Assembly: GCA_964555235.1 (NCBI GenBank)
Contig: CAZKRU010000098.1
Coordinates: 1 to 11,651 of the forward strand
From: CAZKRU01 sp964555235
Lineage (GTDB): Bacteria; Verrucomicrobiota; Verrucomicrobiia; Methylacidiphilales; CAMAQI01
DNA: 11,651 nt
Direction: 5' to 3'
The notes beneath the pieces are model-generated. The model searched no databases. It was not told where the DNA came from and worked only from the letters and a program-made list of their open reading frames with translations. The translations under genes were made by a program, and so were the position numbers. How positions within the stretch are numbered: position 1 is the stretch's first letter; the number at the start of each line of letters is the position of its first letter. This document shows positions 3,864-10,954 of the stretch, piece after piece.

Positions 3864-6722
3864 TTAACGAGGTTTGAGGGCAACAGCCAAATAACGCCCC
3901 GTGTGACTTTGGGTGCAAGTGGCGATTTGTTCGGGGGTTCCGGTGGCGACGATGCGGCCTCCTCCGGCGCCTCCCTCGGGACCGAGGTCGATGACGTAGT
4001 CCGCGGTTTTAATGACGTCGAGTTGGTGTTCGATGACGATGAGAGTGCTTCCGGTTTGGCAGAGACGCTGAAAGACGACGAGGAGGAGTTGGATGTCGAC
4101 GAAGTGAAGGCCGGTGGTCGGTTCATCCATCAGGAAAACGGTGCGGGAGGTGGCGCGTTTGGTGAGTTCTGCGGCGAGTTTGATGCGTTGGGATTCGCCT
4201 CCGGAAAGGGTTGTGGCGGATTGACCGAGTTTGAGGTAACCGAGACCGACTTGAGCGAGCGGATCCAATTTGTCGACGATTCCGGGGATGCTTCTAAAAA
4301 AAGCGAGCGCGTCGTCGACGGTCATCTCCAAGACATCGGCGATGTGATATCCTTTGTAGGAAATTTCAAGCGTCTCCCGATTAAATCGCTTTCCGTGACA
4401 CGCTTCGCACGGGACATAAACCGGAGGGAGAAAATTCATTTCAATTTTGATGAGGCCGTCGCCTTCGCAATGCTCGCAGCGGCCGCCTTTGACATTGAAA
4501 CTGAATCGACTCGTTCCGTATCCGCGCACGCGGGAGGTCGGGAGTTGCGCAAAAAGATCCCGGATGGCGTTGAAGGCGCCGGAGTAAGTGGCAGGATTAG
4601 AGCGAGGGGTTCGACCGATGGGGGCTTGATCCACCACGACAACTTTTTCAATGAGATCGAGTCCGTCGATGGAGTCATGCGCGCCGGGGCGTTCGGTGCT
4701 TCGATAATAGTGACGAAAGAGTGCTCGCGAGAGGACATCATTGACGAGAGTGCTTTTGCCCGAGCCGCTGACTCCGGTGACGCAGGTAAAAAGTCCGACG
4801 GGGAAGGCGACATCGAGATTTTGAAGATTATTTTCGCGCGCTCCCCGGACGTGAATCCAGCCGAGCTTCGGGGAACGGCGTTGTTTGGGGATGCTGATTC
4901 GATCGACGCCGGAGAGAAATCGTCCCGTCACGGATTTCGGATTGGCACAAACTTCCTCAAACGTTCCGGCGGCGATGAGATGACCTCCACGCGCTCCGGC
5001 GAGTGGACCGAGATCGACGAGATAGTCGGCGGCTCTCATCGCTTCTTCATCGTGTTCGACAACGACGACCGTGTTTCCGAGATCGCGGAGGGCGCGCAGA
5101 TTTTTGAGGAGTTGTTGGTGATCGCGTTGATGGAGTCCGATGCTCGGTTCATCGAGGACATAGAGAACACCGGTGAGGCGGGATCCAATCTGAGTCGCCA
5201 ATCGAATGCGCTGGGCTTCGCCGCCGGAGAGTGTGCTGCTTTCGCGATTCAGCGTCAGATAGCCGAGCCCGAGTTCTTCCAAAAAAGCGAGACGACTTTT
5301 GACTTCGCGCAGAATATCCTGAACGACCTTGCGTTGAAAATCGGTGAGCTTCAGGCCCTCAATCCAACGGCGTGCATCGGTAATGGCGAGTTGTCCGAAT
5401 TGATAGACATTGAGCGGCGAAAATCCCTCGGAAGCGATTGAAACGGCGAGCACTTCTTTTTTGAGTCGAGCCCCTTGGCAACTGCGGCACGGATGGGGAC
5501 TCACAAAATGATGAAGGCGTTTGCGGGTCGCTTCGCTATCCGTCGTCTCCATTAATTTCTGAAGTTGCGCGAGAGCTCCTTCGAACGGTTTATTCAAAAC
5601 GACGGTTTGTCCCTTGCGCGTGAGGGGAAAAGCAACTTCCTCGGTTCCAGTGCCATGAATGACGGCGCGTCGAAATTTCTCTGAGGTTTGTCGCCAGGAC
5701 TTGGTGAGCGGTTCTTTGTAGTGAGTCGCCAGTGCTCGAAATTGTTCTCGATAGTGGGCCGCCAATGCGTCGTTCGTTTTGCGCCACGGGTCGATCGGAT
5801 CGTCTTCAAGTTTCATCAGGGGATCGGAGACGAGGAGTTCTGGATCAAAAATTTCTTCGACGCCGAGGCCGTGACAGACCGGACAGGCCCCTTTCGGATT
5901 GTTAAACGAAAAATGAGCAGGAGCGAGTTCGCCAAAACGGTAGCCAGTTTCCGGATCAAAATTCTCGGTGCTCGCCATCCACTCGGAGGTTTTTCCGGAT
6001 TCATCGGTTGTTGATAAATGAACGACTCCTTTGCCAATGCGGAGAGCTGTTTCGAGGGAGTCCGTGAGACGTCCACGGAGTTCGGGTTTGAATTTCAGGC
6101 GATCGACGAGGGCTTCAATCGAATGGGACTTCGCTTTGTCGAGTCCTTTGAGAAGTTCAACTTCGACCACGCTTCCATCAATCCGGGCGCGAATGAGGCC
6201 ATCGCGTCGGAGTTTTTCGAGGACGTCCCGGAATTCCCCTTTTTCGTTACGAATCAGCGGTGCGAAGACTTGAATCGGGGTTCCTTCGGGAAGAATCATC
6301 AGGCGGTCGACGATTTGTTGGGGGGTAAAGCGTTGAAGCGGTTTTCCGGTCTCCGGATGATGCGGAACGCCGAGATGGGTAAAAAGGAGGCGGATGAAAT
6401 CGTAAAGTTCGGTCGTGGTGGCAATGGTGGAGCGCGGGTTTCCGGTGGTCGTCCGTTGTTCGATGGCAATCGCCGGGGAAAGGCCATCAATTCCATCGAC
6501 ATCCGGCTTGTCGAATTGATCGAGGAATTGCCGGGCGTAGGTGGAGAGGCTTTCGACATAGCGCCGCTGGCCCTCGGCGTAGAGGGTATCAAAAGCGAGG
6601 GAGGATTTTCCTGAGCCGCTGGGACCGGTAATGACGATCAGCTTGTTGCGCGGCAGCGAGAGGCTGACGTTTTTCAAGTTGTGCGTCCGGGCGCCGCGAA
6701 TATGAATGGTTTCCAGGGCCAT
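3864..6722 (-). CDS. uvrA: Excinuclease ABC subunit A (UvrA)
   Basis: 952 residues from the ATG at 6722, close to the usual 940-960. It is a double ABC ATPase that finds bulky DNA lesions and loads UvrB in nucleotide excision repair. Seen in order: Walker A GPSGSGKSS (33-41); first zinc module with CPVC (280-283) and CRSC (412-415); signature LSGGE (498-502) and Walker B YVLDEPSIGLH; second Walker A GVSGSGKS (650-657); second zinc module with CEHC (749-752) and CEAC (772-775); signature LSGGE (839-843) and Walker B FLMDEPTTGLH. All catalytic elements are intact. A TTG at 6746 would add eight residues (MELIRNSP), but the family starts at about MALETIHIRGARTHNL, so ATG is preferred. No LexA-type box is apparent upstream, though other phyla use other boxes. 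Confidence 0.97.
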   Translation of the reverse strand: MALETIHIRGARTHNLKNVSLSLPRNKLIVITGPSGSGKSSLAFDTLYAEGQRRYVESLSTYARQFLDQFDKPDVDGIDGLSPAIAIEQRTTTGNPRSTIATTTELYDFIRLLFTHLGVPHHPETGKPLQRFTPQQIVDRLMILPEGTPIQVFAPLIRNEKGEFRDVLEKLRRDGLIRARIDGSVVEVELLKGLDKAKSHSIEALVDRLKFKPELRGRLTDSLETALRIGKGVVHLSTTDESGKTSEWMASTENFDPETGYRFGELAPAHFSFNNPKGACPVCHGLGVEEIFDPELLVSDPLMKLEDDPIDPWRKTNDALAAHYREQFRALATHYKEPLTKSWRQTSEKFRRAVIHGTGTEEVAFPLTRKGQTVVLNKPFEGALAQLQKLMETTDSEATRKRLHHFVSPHPCRSCQGARLKKEVLAVSIASEGFSPLNVYQFGQLAITDARRWIEGLKLTDFQRKVVQDILREVKSRLAFLEELGLGYLTLNRESSTLSGGEAQRIRLATQIGSRLTGVLYVLDEPSIGLHQRDHQQLLKNLRALRDLGNTVVVVEHDEEAMRAADYLVDLGPLAGARGGHLIAAGTFEEVCANPKSVTGRFLSGVDRISIPKQRRSPKLGWIHVRGARENNLQNLDVAFPVGLFTCVTGVSGSGKSTLVNDVLSRALFRHYYRSTERPGAHDSIDGLDLIEKVVVVDQAPIGRTPRSNPATYSGAFNAIRDLFAQLPTSRVRGYGTSRFSFNVKGGRCEHCEGDGLIKIEMNFLPPVYVPCEACHGKRFNRETLEISYKGYHIADVLEMTVDDALAFFRSIPGIVDKLDPLAQVGLGYLKLGQSATTLSGGESQRIKLAAELTKRATSRTVFLMDEPTTGLHFVDIQLLLVVFQRLCQTGSTLIVIEHQLDVIKTADYVIDLGPEGGAGGGRIVATGTPEQIATCTQSHTGRYLAVALKPR

Positions 6723-6752
6723 GGGTGAATTTCGGATTAACTCCAATTGACC

Positions 6753-6780
6753 AGTATCCCGGTTATTGGGGGGAGATCAA
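6753..6780 (-). promoter_or_regulatory. Candidate uvrA promoter
   Basis: Minus-strand TTGATC (6775-6780) and GATACT (6753-6758) are 16 bases apart and each fits 4 of 6 consensus positions. Transcription would start about 25 bases before the ATG. No Shine-Dalgarno is well placed (a GGAG lies too far from the ATG). Tentative. Confidence 0.3.
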
Positions 6781-6805
6781 ATTGAAAATGATAAAAGGAT
6801 AGATT

Positions 6806-6903
6806 TTCACACAAAGTCACAAAGCTCACCAAGGGAAGTCCCTGTTTTATTTATTCTCGATCCTCTGAAATAAACCATTGTGCGCTTTGTGTCTCTCGGT
6901 GAA
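6806..6903. repeat. Intergenic inverted repeat, CACAAAG-type
   Basis: The left arm 6806-6829 (TTCACACAAAGTCACAAAGC and on) and the right arm 6880-6903 (ending TTTGTGTCTCTCGGTGAA) are reverse complements at 18 of 24 positions, around a 50-base spacer. The layout matches the neighbouring CGCCAAGG-type elements with a different core word, and the two sit next to each other here. Confidence 0.6.
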
Positions 6904-6934
6904 GTAAACTTCTAAGCACTTGAAATCCAGAGGT

Positions 6935-7021
6935 TTCTCGCCAAGGTCGCGAAGGCGCTAAGTGAGAAGGAATTTGTTTTAAATCCAAACGCTTTGCGCC
7001 TTGGCGGGCTTAGCGAGAGAT
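6935..7021. repeat. Intergenic inverted repeat, CGCCAAGG family, copy B
   Basis: The arms 6936-6962 and 6992-7018 pair at 22 of 27 positions across a 29-base spacer. The left arm is 26/28 identical to 1673-1700, and the right end (6996-7021) is 22/26 identical to 1741-1766, including the terminal GCGAGAGAT. The last bases supply the first two bases of the ATG of the DUF433 gene at 7020, so this element forms the gene's translation start region. Confidence 0.85.
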
Positions 7022-7223
7022 GAATCCACTTCACAACCGTGTCACCGGAAAAGCCAGCGGAGCTTGGGTTTTTAAAAATACCCGTGTTCCGGTGAAGGCC
7101 CTCTTCGAAAATCTCGAATCGGATGCCACCGTTCACGATTTCTTGGAGTGGTTTCCGGGAGTGACGCGTCAACAGGTCGAAGCGGTTCTTGAACATACCG
7201 AAGCAAGTCTTGCGATCTCTTAA
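7020..7223 (+). CDS. DUF433 family protein, antitoxin-like, solitary (67 aa)
   Basis: A small protein whose core VFKNTRVPVKALFENLESDATVHDFLEWFPGVTRQQVEAVLEH follows the DUF433 pattern (G-x-R-x-P-V, then alternating helices with 'A-T-x-x-x-x-L-x-x-x-P-x-V-T-x-x-x-V-x-x-x-L'). Members are helix-turn-helix-like and often sit as the antitoxin next to a PIN-like (DUF5615) toxin. Here no toxin follows: after the TAA there is a repeat and then genes on the other strand. It is therefore an orphan antitoxin or a diverged regulator. The N-terminus (MNPLHNRVTGKASGAW) is atypical, lacking the usual GGKPCIRGTR run apart from NTRVP. The ATG lies at the very end of an inverted repeat, and only GAGAG precedes it as a possible ribosome site. 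Confidence 0.72.
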   Translation: MNPLHNRVTGKASGAWVFKNTRVPVKALFENLESDATVHDFLEWFPGVTRQQVEAVLEHTEASLAIS

Positions 7224-7238
7224 AAATCCGTTTTAACC

Positions 7239-7292
7239 GCCAAGACTCCAAGGCCTCGAACTTTGAGCCGTAGAGCCTTGGTAAAGCTTGGC
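7239..7292. repeat. Degenerate inverted repeat with CCAAGGC core
   Basis: GCCAAGACTCCAAGGC (7239-7254) opposes GCCTTGGTAAAGCTTGGC (7275-7292), pairing at the GCCAAG and CCAAGGC blocks with a two-base indel. It is a probable third relative of the CGCCAAGG-type elements, placed just after the DUF433 stop, so that this small gene is bracketed by repeats. Confidence 0.5.
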
Positions 7293-7361
7293 TTTTGCAA
7301 TAGATTCAATTCTTAAACTTCACCTCATGCCACTCGGATTGGATTTTTCCGGGTAATATTT

Positions 7362-7715
7362 TTAGTATATTTCCAGTGCGGCTTCGAGGCTGAGGGCACA
7401 GGTGACGGCATAGAGAATCCAAAAAGCAAGTGTCACGGCAAGTACTGGCCTCATAATTGGAGTGCCAGTCAGTTGTTTGAATCGCAATGAGCAGGCCCAC
7501 AGAATAAACAGACTCAAGGAAAGCCATGCGCCGGTATATCCGAGTAGTTGCAATCCAAGTAATTCAATTGGATGAAAGTGCGGGGGCCAGGGAAGTCGCG
7601 TTTTCAAAATGGCTGAATTTAGTCCGCCAATGTGTAGCAATGGGACTATGGCAGAGAGTAGCGACAGCATCAGATACCATCGCGAGGAAAAGGCCGGTTG
7701 TGCAGGTGAGTCCAT
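7362..7715 (-). CDS. Small membrane protein of unknown function (117 aa), possible gene cassette
   Basis: I do not recognise a family. After a short polar N-terminus there are three hydrophobic stretches fit for membrane helices: about residues 13-32 (WYLMLSLLSAIVPLLHIG), 50-76 (IELLGLQLLGYTGAWLSLSLF and on) and 88-112 (MRPVLAVTLAFWILYAVTCA and on). The 33-49 loop is proline/histidine rich (LPWPPHFHP). The start is the ATG at 7715, preceded by GTTAGGC and ten bases (AACAAAAAAA). The same heptamer precedes the next upstream gene at almost the same distance, as in integron cassettes, where small membrane proteins of unknown function are common. Bases 7295-7361 beyond the stop contain no clear attC. 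Confidence 0.6.
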   Translation of the reverse strand: MDSPAQPAFSSRWYLMLSLLSAIVPLLHIGGLNSAILKTRLPWPPHFHPIELLGLQLLGYTGAWLSLSLFILWACSLRFKQLTGTPIMRPVLAVTLAFWILYAVTCALSLEAALEIY

Positions 7716-7725
7716 TTTTTTTGTT

Positions 7726-7792
7726 GCCTAACGTCAAAGCGCACCCATCCCTGACTGGGAGGTGAGCGTCGATGACAGATTTAAGGTTGTAG
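7726..7792 (-). other. Candidate attC-like site between the two possible cassettes
   Basis: In gene direction this runs from CTACAAC (7792 to 7786) to GTTAGGC (7732 to 7726), 67 bases, a normal attC length. GTTAGGC is a perfect R' core (GTTRRRY) and is preceded by GCGCTTTGAC. The inside can fold: TCCC/GGGA and ACC/GGT around AGTCA, with weaker pairing outward. The distal R'' core keeps only AAC of the consensus RYYYAAC, so the site is degenerate. Covariance-model scoring was not possible. Confidence 0.3.
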
Positions 7793-7821
7793 TGATCATG
7801 GTGATCCGAAACACGGCGCGG

Positions 7822-8715
7822 TCATGGATTGAGTGGCGCGTCTTGTTGGGCATTTTTTTCAGGGGGAGTGAGGCCCTCCAAATCGAAAGAGAAGTCCGGA
7901 GACCTATTCTTCAAACCGTCGAGAGAGTAACGCTGAATTGATCCGTGGCGCGCCACCAGAAGATCGCCCTTGGCATCCCAAGTTGCCCAATCGACATCCG
8001 GATCAAGAAGGTCGGAACCTTCGAGGCGGAATTCAAAGGTGTATCCATGCACCAAATAGCCTCGGTAAAACATCTGTAACTTCGGGTGCTTGGATGTGGG
8101 CTGCCACGACCAACCTGGGTCGTCCACGCTGAGTGTGGAATACGAGCTGTGTTTCAGGGAAATCTTCTGATCCTTGCCGAAGTCACCCTCTCGCTTCCAG
8201 CCATCACGCTCCAGCCGATGAGTGAGGATCGGAAACACCTCACCACCCGATTCCATGCGCTTTATCGAGAAAGGAAACTTCTTAGATTTGGAGAACTCGC
8301 TGAGCGAACGGTCATAGTGCCAAACGTCGTTTGATCGAAGCGTCCGTGCATCGGAGAAAAATCCGCCCCCTGCCCAAGTTCCCATATTGGGGACGTCGGC
8401 GACAGTGCGCAGCCACGGCGGCTCACAAATCCCATTCCATGTCTTACCACCTGAGCCCATAGCGAGGTAAACCATCCAACAACCATCCCATGAAAGGTCA
8501 CATCTCTCAGAGTAAATCCGACCACTGAACCATGATCCATACTCCAAGGTGTCAGATGCCGTATCCCACACAACGATATGAACGCGCTTGCTGGGCTTGC
8601 GTCTGATGATCACAGCTCTCGGCGATCCGTGGGCTCGGAGGATATGCAATCGAGCCTTGGATTTGGGCTTCGTCCACGCGACTGGCAAACTAAGCGATGC
8701 ATTAGAACTGCTCAT
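7822..8715 (-). CDS. Uncharacterised 297-aa protein, possible gene cassette
   Basis: Function unknown. Cytoplasmic by appearance: no signal peptide or membrane helix. It is rich in Trp, Gly and Asp, with repeated short strands such as VHIVVWDT, SWFSGRIYSERCDLSWDG, WMVYLAMGSGG, PPWLRTVADVP and DWATWDAKGDLLVARHG, which look like beta-propeller blades. The pattern (K-A-R-L-H-x-L at 20-26, then 'SWF-G-R-I-Y-x-x-R-C-D-L-S-x-D-G' and a C-terminal 'D-W-A-x-W-D-x-x-G-x-L-x-x-A-R') matches from memory a widespread family of bacterial hypothetical proteins; I know of no assigned activity. The ATG at 8715 is preceded by GTTAGGC and eight bases, and the stop is followed after about 30 bases by an attC-like segment. 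Confidence 0.7.
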   Translation of the reverse strand: MSSSNASLSLPVAWTKPKSKARLHILRAHGSPRAVIIRRKPSKRVHIVVWDTASDTLEYGSWFSGRIYSERCDLSWDGCWMVYLAMGSGGKTWNGICEPPWLRTVADVPNMGTWAGGGFFSDARTLRSNDVWHYDRSLSEFSKSKKFPFSIKRMESGGEVFPILTHRLERDGWKREGDFGKDQKISLKHSSYSTLSVDDPGWSWQPTSKHPKLQMFYRGYLVHGYTFEFRLEGSDLLDPDVDWATWDAKGDLLVARHGSIQRYSLDGLKNRSPDFSFDLEGLTPPEKNAQQDAPLNP

Positions 8716-8723
8716 TATTCTTG

Positions 8724-8776
8724 GCCTAACAATTATTCAACTGACTCCGAATGATTTTGGGGCAGGCCGGTTGGCT
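8724..8776 (-). other. Cassette-boundary-like sequence upstream of the 297-aa gene
   Basis: Gene-direction GTTAGGC (8730 to 8724) is an exact R'-type core. On the plus strand the run GCCTAACAATTATTCAA (8724-8740) closely resembles the conserved left end of classical attC sites (GCCTAACAATTCATTCAA, one base shorter). The opposite partner would be AGCCAAC (8776 to 8770), 6 of 7 against RYYYAAC. The interior does not fold well, so orientation and completeness are uncertain; it could be one half of a decayed site or an attI-type boundary. Confidence 0.35.
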
Positions 8777-8792
8777 CCGAAAGGGTTCGGAG
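8775..8792. repeat. Perfect 7-bp hairpin
   Basis: CTCCGAA and TTCGGAG flank the loop AGGG. On the plus strand it is followed by TAGATTGTTCTTAAAA, a poor T-tract, and there is no plus-strand gene for it to terminate. It lies in the divergent intergenic region between the 297-aa gene and speA. Confidence 0.45.
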
Positions 8793-9038
8793 TAGATTGT
8801 TCTTAAAAAACTCGAAACTTTCTTCTCCATTCGGGGTTTAAATTATCATGGAAAATCGGCTGGCTCAAGGTCTATCCCTGAATTGGTTCTTTAAGAACGG
8901 GATCTCGGCGTCCTCGGAGAGGTCGCCCTACCAAAGGACCCTCCCAAGGAGTGGATTTTTGGGGTTTTTGGCTGAATCACAAATTTTACATTCCCGTCAT
9001 TGCAAATTTGGAAGCAGTCGTTAGCATTCGCAGCGAAT
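8793..9038. other. speA upstream region
   Basis: I see no gene in this stretch. It holds a 13-base palindrome (GTTCTTTAAGAAC, 8886-8898) that could be an operator, and GTCGCCCTACCAAA (8922-8935), the end sequence of the double-hairpin repeat at 3801-3859, without its partner arm. No promoter with both boxes near consensus and correct spacing was found ahead of speA. Confidence 0.5.
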
Positions 9039-10952
9039 ATGGCATCCGCTGATCCTCGTTGGGACGTTTCTCGCGCGTCGTCACTCTACAATATCGCCGG
9101 CTGGGGCGACGAATACTTTGGGATTAATGACCAAGGGAATGTCATGGTGAAGCCCATGGCCAATGGGACTTCCCTGGACATGATGGCGGTCCTCAAAGAG
9201 GCGCAAGAACAGGGGATGAAGACTCCGTTGCTTCTCCGGTTTCAAGATTTATTGCATCACCGGGTGAAGACGATCAACGAATCCTTTCAAGCGGCGATTG
9301 CGGAGGCCGGGTACGAAGGGAAATACCGGGGCGTTTTTCCGATCAAGGTGAATCAGCTTCGCGAAGTCGTTGAAGAGATTGTTCATGCGGGGGCTCCTTA
9401 CCACTACGGAATTGAAGCGGGAAGTAAGCCTGAGCTTTTTGCGGCGCTGGCCTTACATCGAGATCCTGAAAGCTTGGTAATTTGTAATGGGTACAAAGAT
9501 CCGACTTTTATCCAAATGGCTCTTTTCGGGTGCAAGCTCGGCAAGCAAGTGATCATGGTGGTGGAAAAGCTGGAGGAGTTGAAACAGATTGTTGAGGTTT
9601 CCCAGTCGCTTCAAGTGACTCCGATGATTGGAATTCGCGTGCGGCTCCAGACCAAAAGCGCTGGGAAATGGGCGCTCTCTGGCGGAGATGACGCCAAGTT
9701 TGGATTAAATACAGCAGATATTTTGGCCGGAACCGAGATGCTTCGGGAAGCGGGCTTGGCGGATTCGTTGAAGCTCCTTCATTTTCATATCGGTTCTCAA
9801 GTCCCGGATATTTTGACGGTCAAACGTGCGGTGCGTGAGGCGACTCGTTATTATGCCAAGTTGCATCAGCTCGGTTTCAAGTTGGGTTATATTGACGTCG
9901 GCGGCGGACTCGGAGTCGATTACGACGGATCTCGATCCAATTGTGAGAGCAGTATTAATTATACAACGGCGGAATATGCTCGGGATATTGTTTATAATAT
10001 TGCCGATGTTCTCAAAGAGGAAAAAGTTCCACATCCTCACATCGTCAGCGAGAGCGGGCGGGCGATTGTCGCGCATCACTCGGTTCTGGTGGTTGATGTT
10101 TTTGGAATGATCGAAAAAACGAAGTCTGTTCCTGATCTTTTGGGGACTCCGACGCATCAGCGAGTTCAGGATCTGATGGATCTGAAGCAAACTTTGAACA
10201 AGAAGAATCGTTTGGAGCATTATCACGATCTGCAACAAATTCGCGAAGATGTTCTGAATCGCTTTAATCTGGGGCTTATTGATTTGAAGACCAAGGCCCA
10301 GGTGGAAACGCTTTACTGGGAGATTGCGGAAGAGATTGTGAAACATTACGAAGGGTACAAGATCGTTCCGGAGGAAATTCATCAGTTGAAGAATTCGCTC
10401 AGCGATCAATTTCTCTGCAACTTTTCGGTTTTCCAATCGATGTTGGATCATTGGGCGCTCGGGCAGCTTTTCCCGATCATGCCGCTCCATCGTCTCAACG
10501 AGTTCCCGGGCTTTAATGGGACGCTAGTCGATATCACCTGCGATTCGGATGGGAAGATCAGTAAATTCATTTCAGGAGACAGTCGGGTGCAGAAAACCCT
10601 TCCGATGCATGCGCCCAATGGGGAGCCGTATTACCTGGGGATCTTTCTTATGGGAGCGTATCAGGATATCATGGGGGATCTTCACAATCTCTTCGGGCGC
10701 GTGAACGAAGCGCATATTTTCCTCGATCCGGATGAGCCGTGCGGATTCTACATCGAAGAGACGATTCCTGGAAATACGATCATGAATGTTTTGAATGCCG
10801 TTCAATACGACGCGAATTTCCTCGGACGTGAGATGAAAGAACAGATTGATGCGGCGATTAAAGCGGATGTGCTCAAGCCGAGTGAGGGGATGCGACTTTT
10901 GGAATCCTATGAGAAGGGGCTTCAAGGGTCGACCTATTTACAGTTTAGCTGA
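9039..10952 (+). CDS. speA: Biosynthetic arginine decarboxylase
   Basis: 637 residues from the ATG at 9039 (E. coli SpeA is 658). It is a PLP enzyme turning arginine into agmatine and CO2, the first step of the agmatine route to putrescine and spermidine. The N-terminal YNIAGWGDEYF matches the family opening. The alanine-racemase-like barrel has the PLP lysine in FPIKVNQ (Lys103), the specificity segment GIEAGSKPEL, HFHIGSQ (about 248-254), the phosphate-binding DVGGGLGVDY (286-295) and ESGRA (338-342). The C-terminal beta domain has DITCDSDG with the active-site Cys501, and FLMGAYQDIMGDLHNLFG. A TTG at 9000 would add 13 residues outside family homology, so ATG is chosen; no strong ribosome site supports either. 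The next gene starts 2 bases after the stop, so the two are probably cotranscribed. Confidence 0.95.
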   Translation: MASADPRWDVSRASSLYNIAGWGDEYFGINDQGNVMVKPMANGTSLDMMAVLKEAQEQGMKTPLLLRFQDLLHHRVKTINESFQAAIAEAGYEGKYRGVFPIKVNQLREVVEEIVHAGAPYHYGIEAGSKPELFAALALHRDPESLVICNGYKDPTFIQMALFGCKLGKQVIMVVEKLEELKQIVEVSQSLQVTPMIGIRVRLQTKSAGKWALSGGDDAKFGLNTADILAGTEMLREAGLADSLKLLHFHIGSQVPDILTVKRAVREATRYYAKLHQLGFKLGYIDVGGGLGVDYDGSRSNCESSINYTTAEYARDIVYNIADVLKEEKVPHPHIVSESGRAIVAHHSVLVVDVFGMIEKTKSVPDLLGTPTHQRVQDLMDLKQTLNKKNRLEHYHDLQQIREDVLNRFNLGLIDLKTKAQVETLYWEIAEEIVKHYEGYKIVPEEIHQLKNSLSDQFLCNFSVFQSMLDHWALGQLFPIMPLHRLNEFPGFNGTLVDITCDSDGKISKFISGDSRVQKTLPMHAPNGEPYYLGIFLMGAYQDIMGDLHNLFGRVNEAHIFLDPDEPCGFYIEETIPGNTIMNVLNAVQYDANFLGREMKEQIDAAIKADVLKPSEGMRLLESYEKGLQGSTYLQFS

Positions 10953-10954
10953 AG

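Noticed and set aside
3903..5441. Long plus-strand open frame (512 codons) opposite uvrA
   Set aside because: It is fully antisense to the conserved uvrA coding sequence, and its product is acidic, low in motifs and matches no fold I know. Such long antisense frames follow from codon bias in the real gene.
6723..6746. TTG start giving uvrA eight extra residues
   Set aside because: UvrA proteins begin at about the M-x-x-I-x-I-R-G-A-R position; the extra residues have no family support and the ATG at 6722 fits.
7306..7527. Minus-strand 73-codon frame overlapping the small membrane protein
   Set aside because: It overlaps the 117-aa frame, which has clear membrane-helix periodicity; the alternative has no coherent features.
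9000..9038. TTG start giving speA 13 extra residues
   Set aside because: The extra residues precede the conserved opening and the ATG at 9039 is a better start codon; not decisive, as N-termini vary in this family.
9705..10490. Minus-strand open frame of 261 codons opposite speA
   Set aside because: It lies entirely within the conserved speA coding region on the other strand; its product shows no domain.
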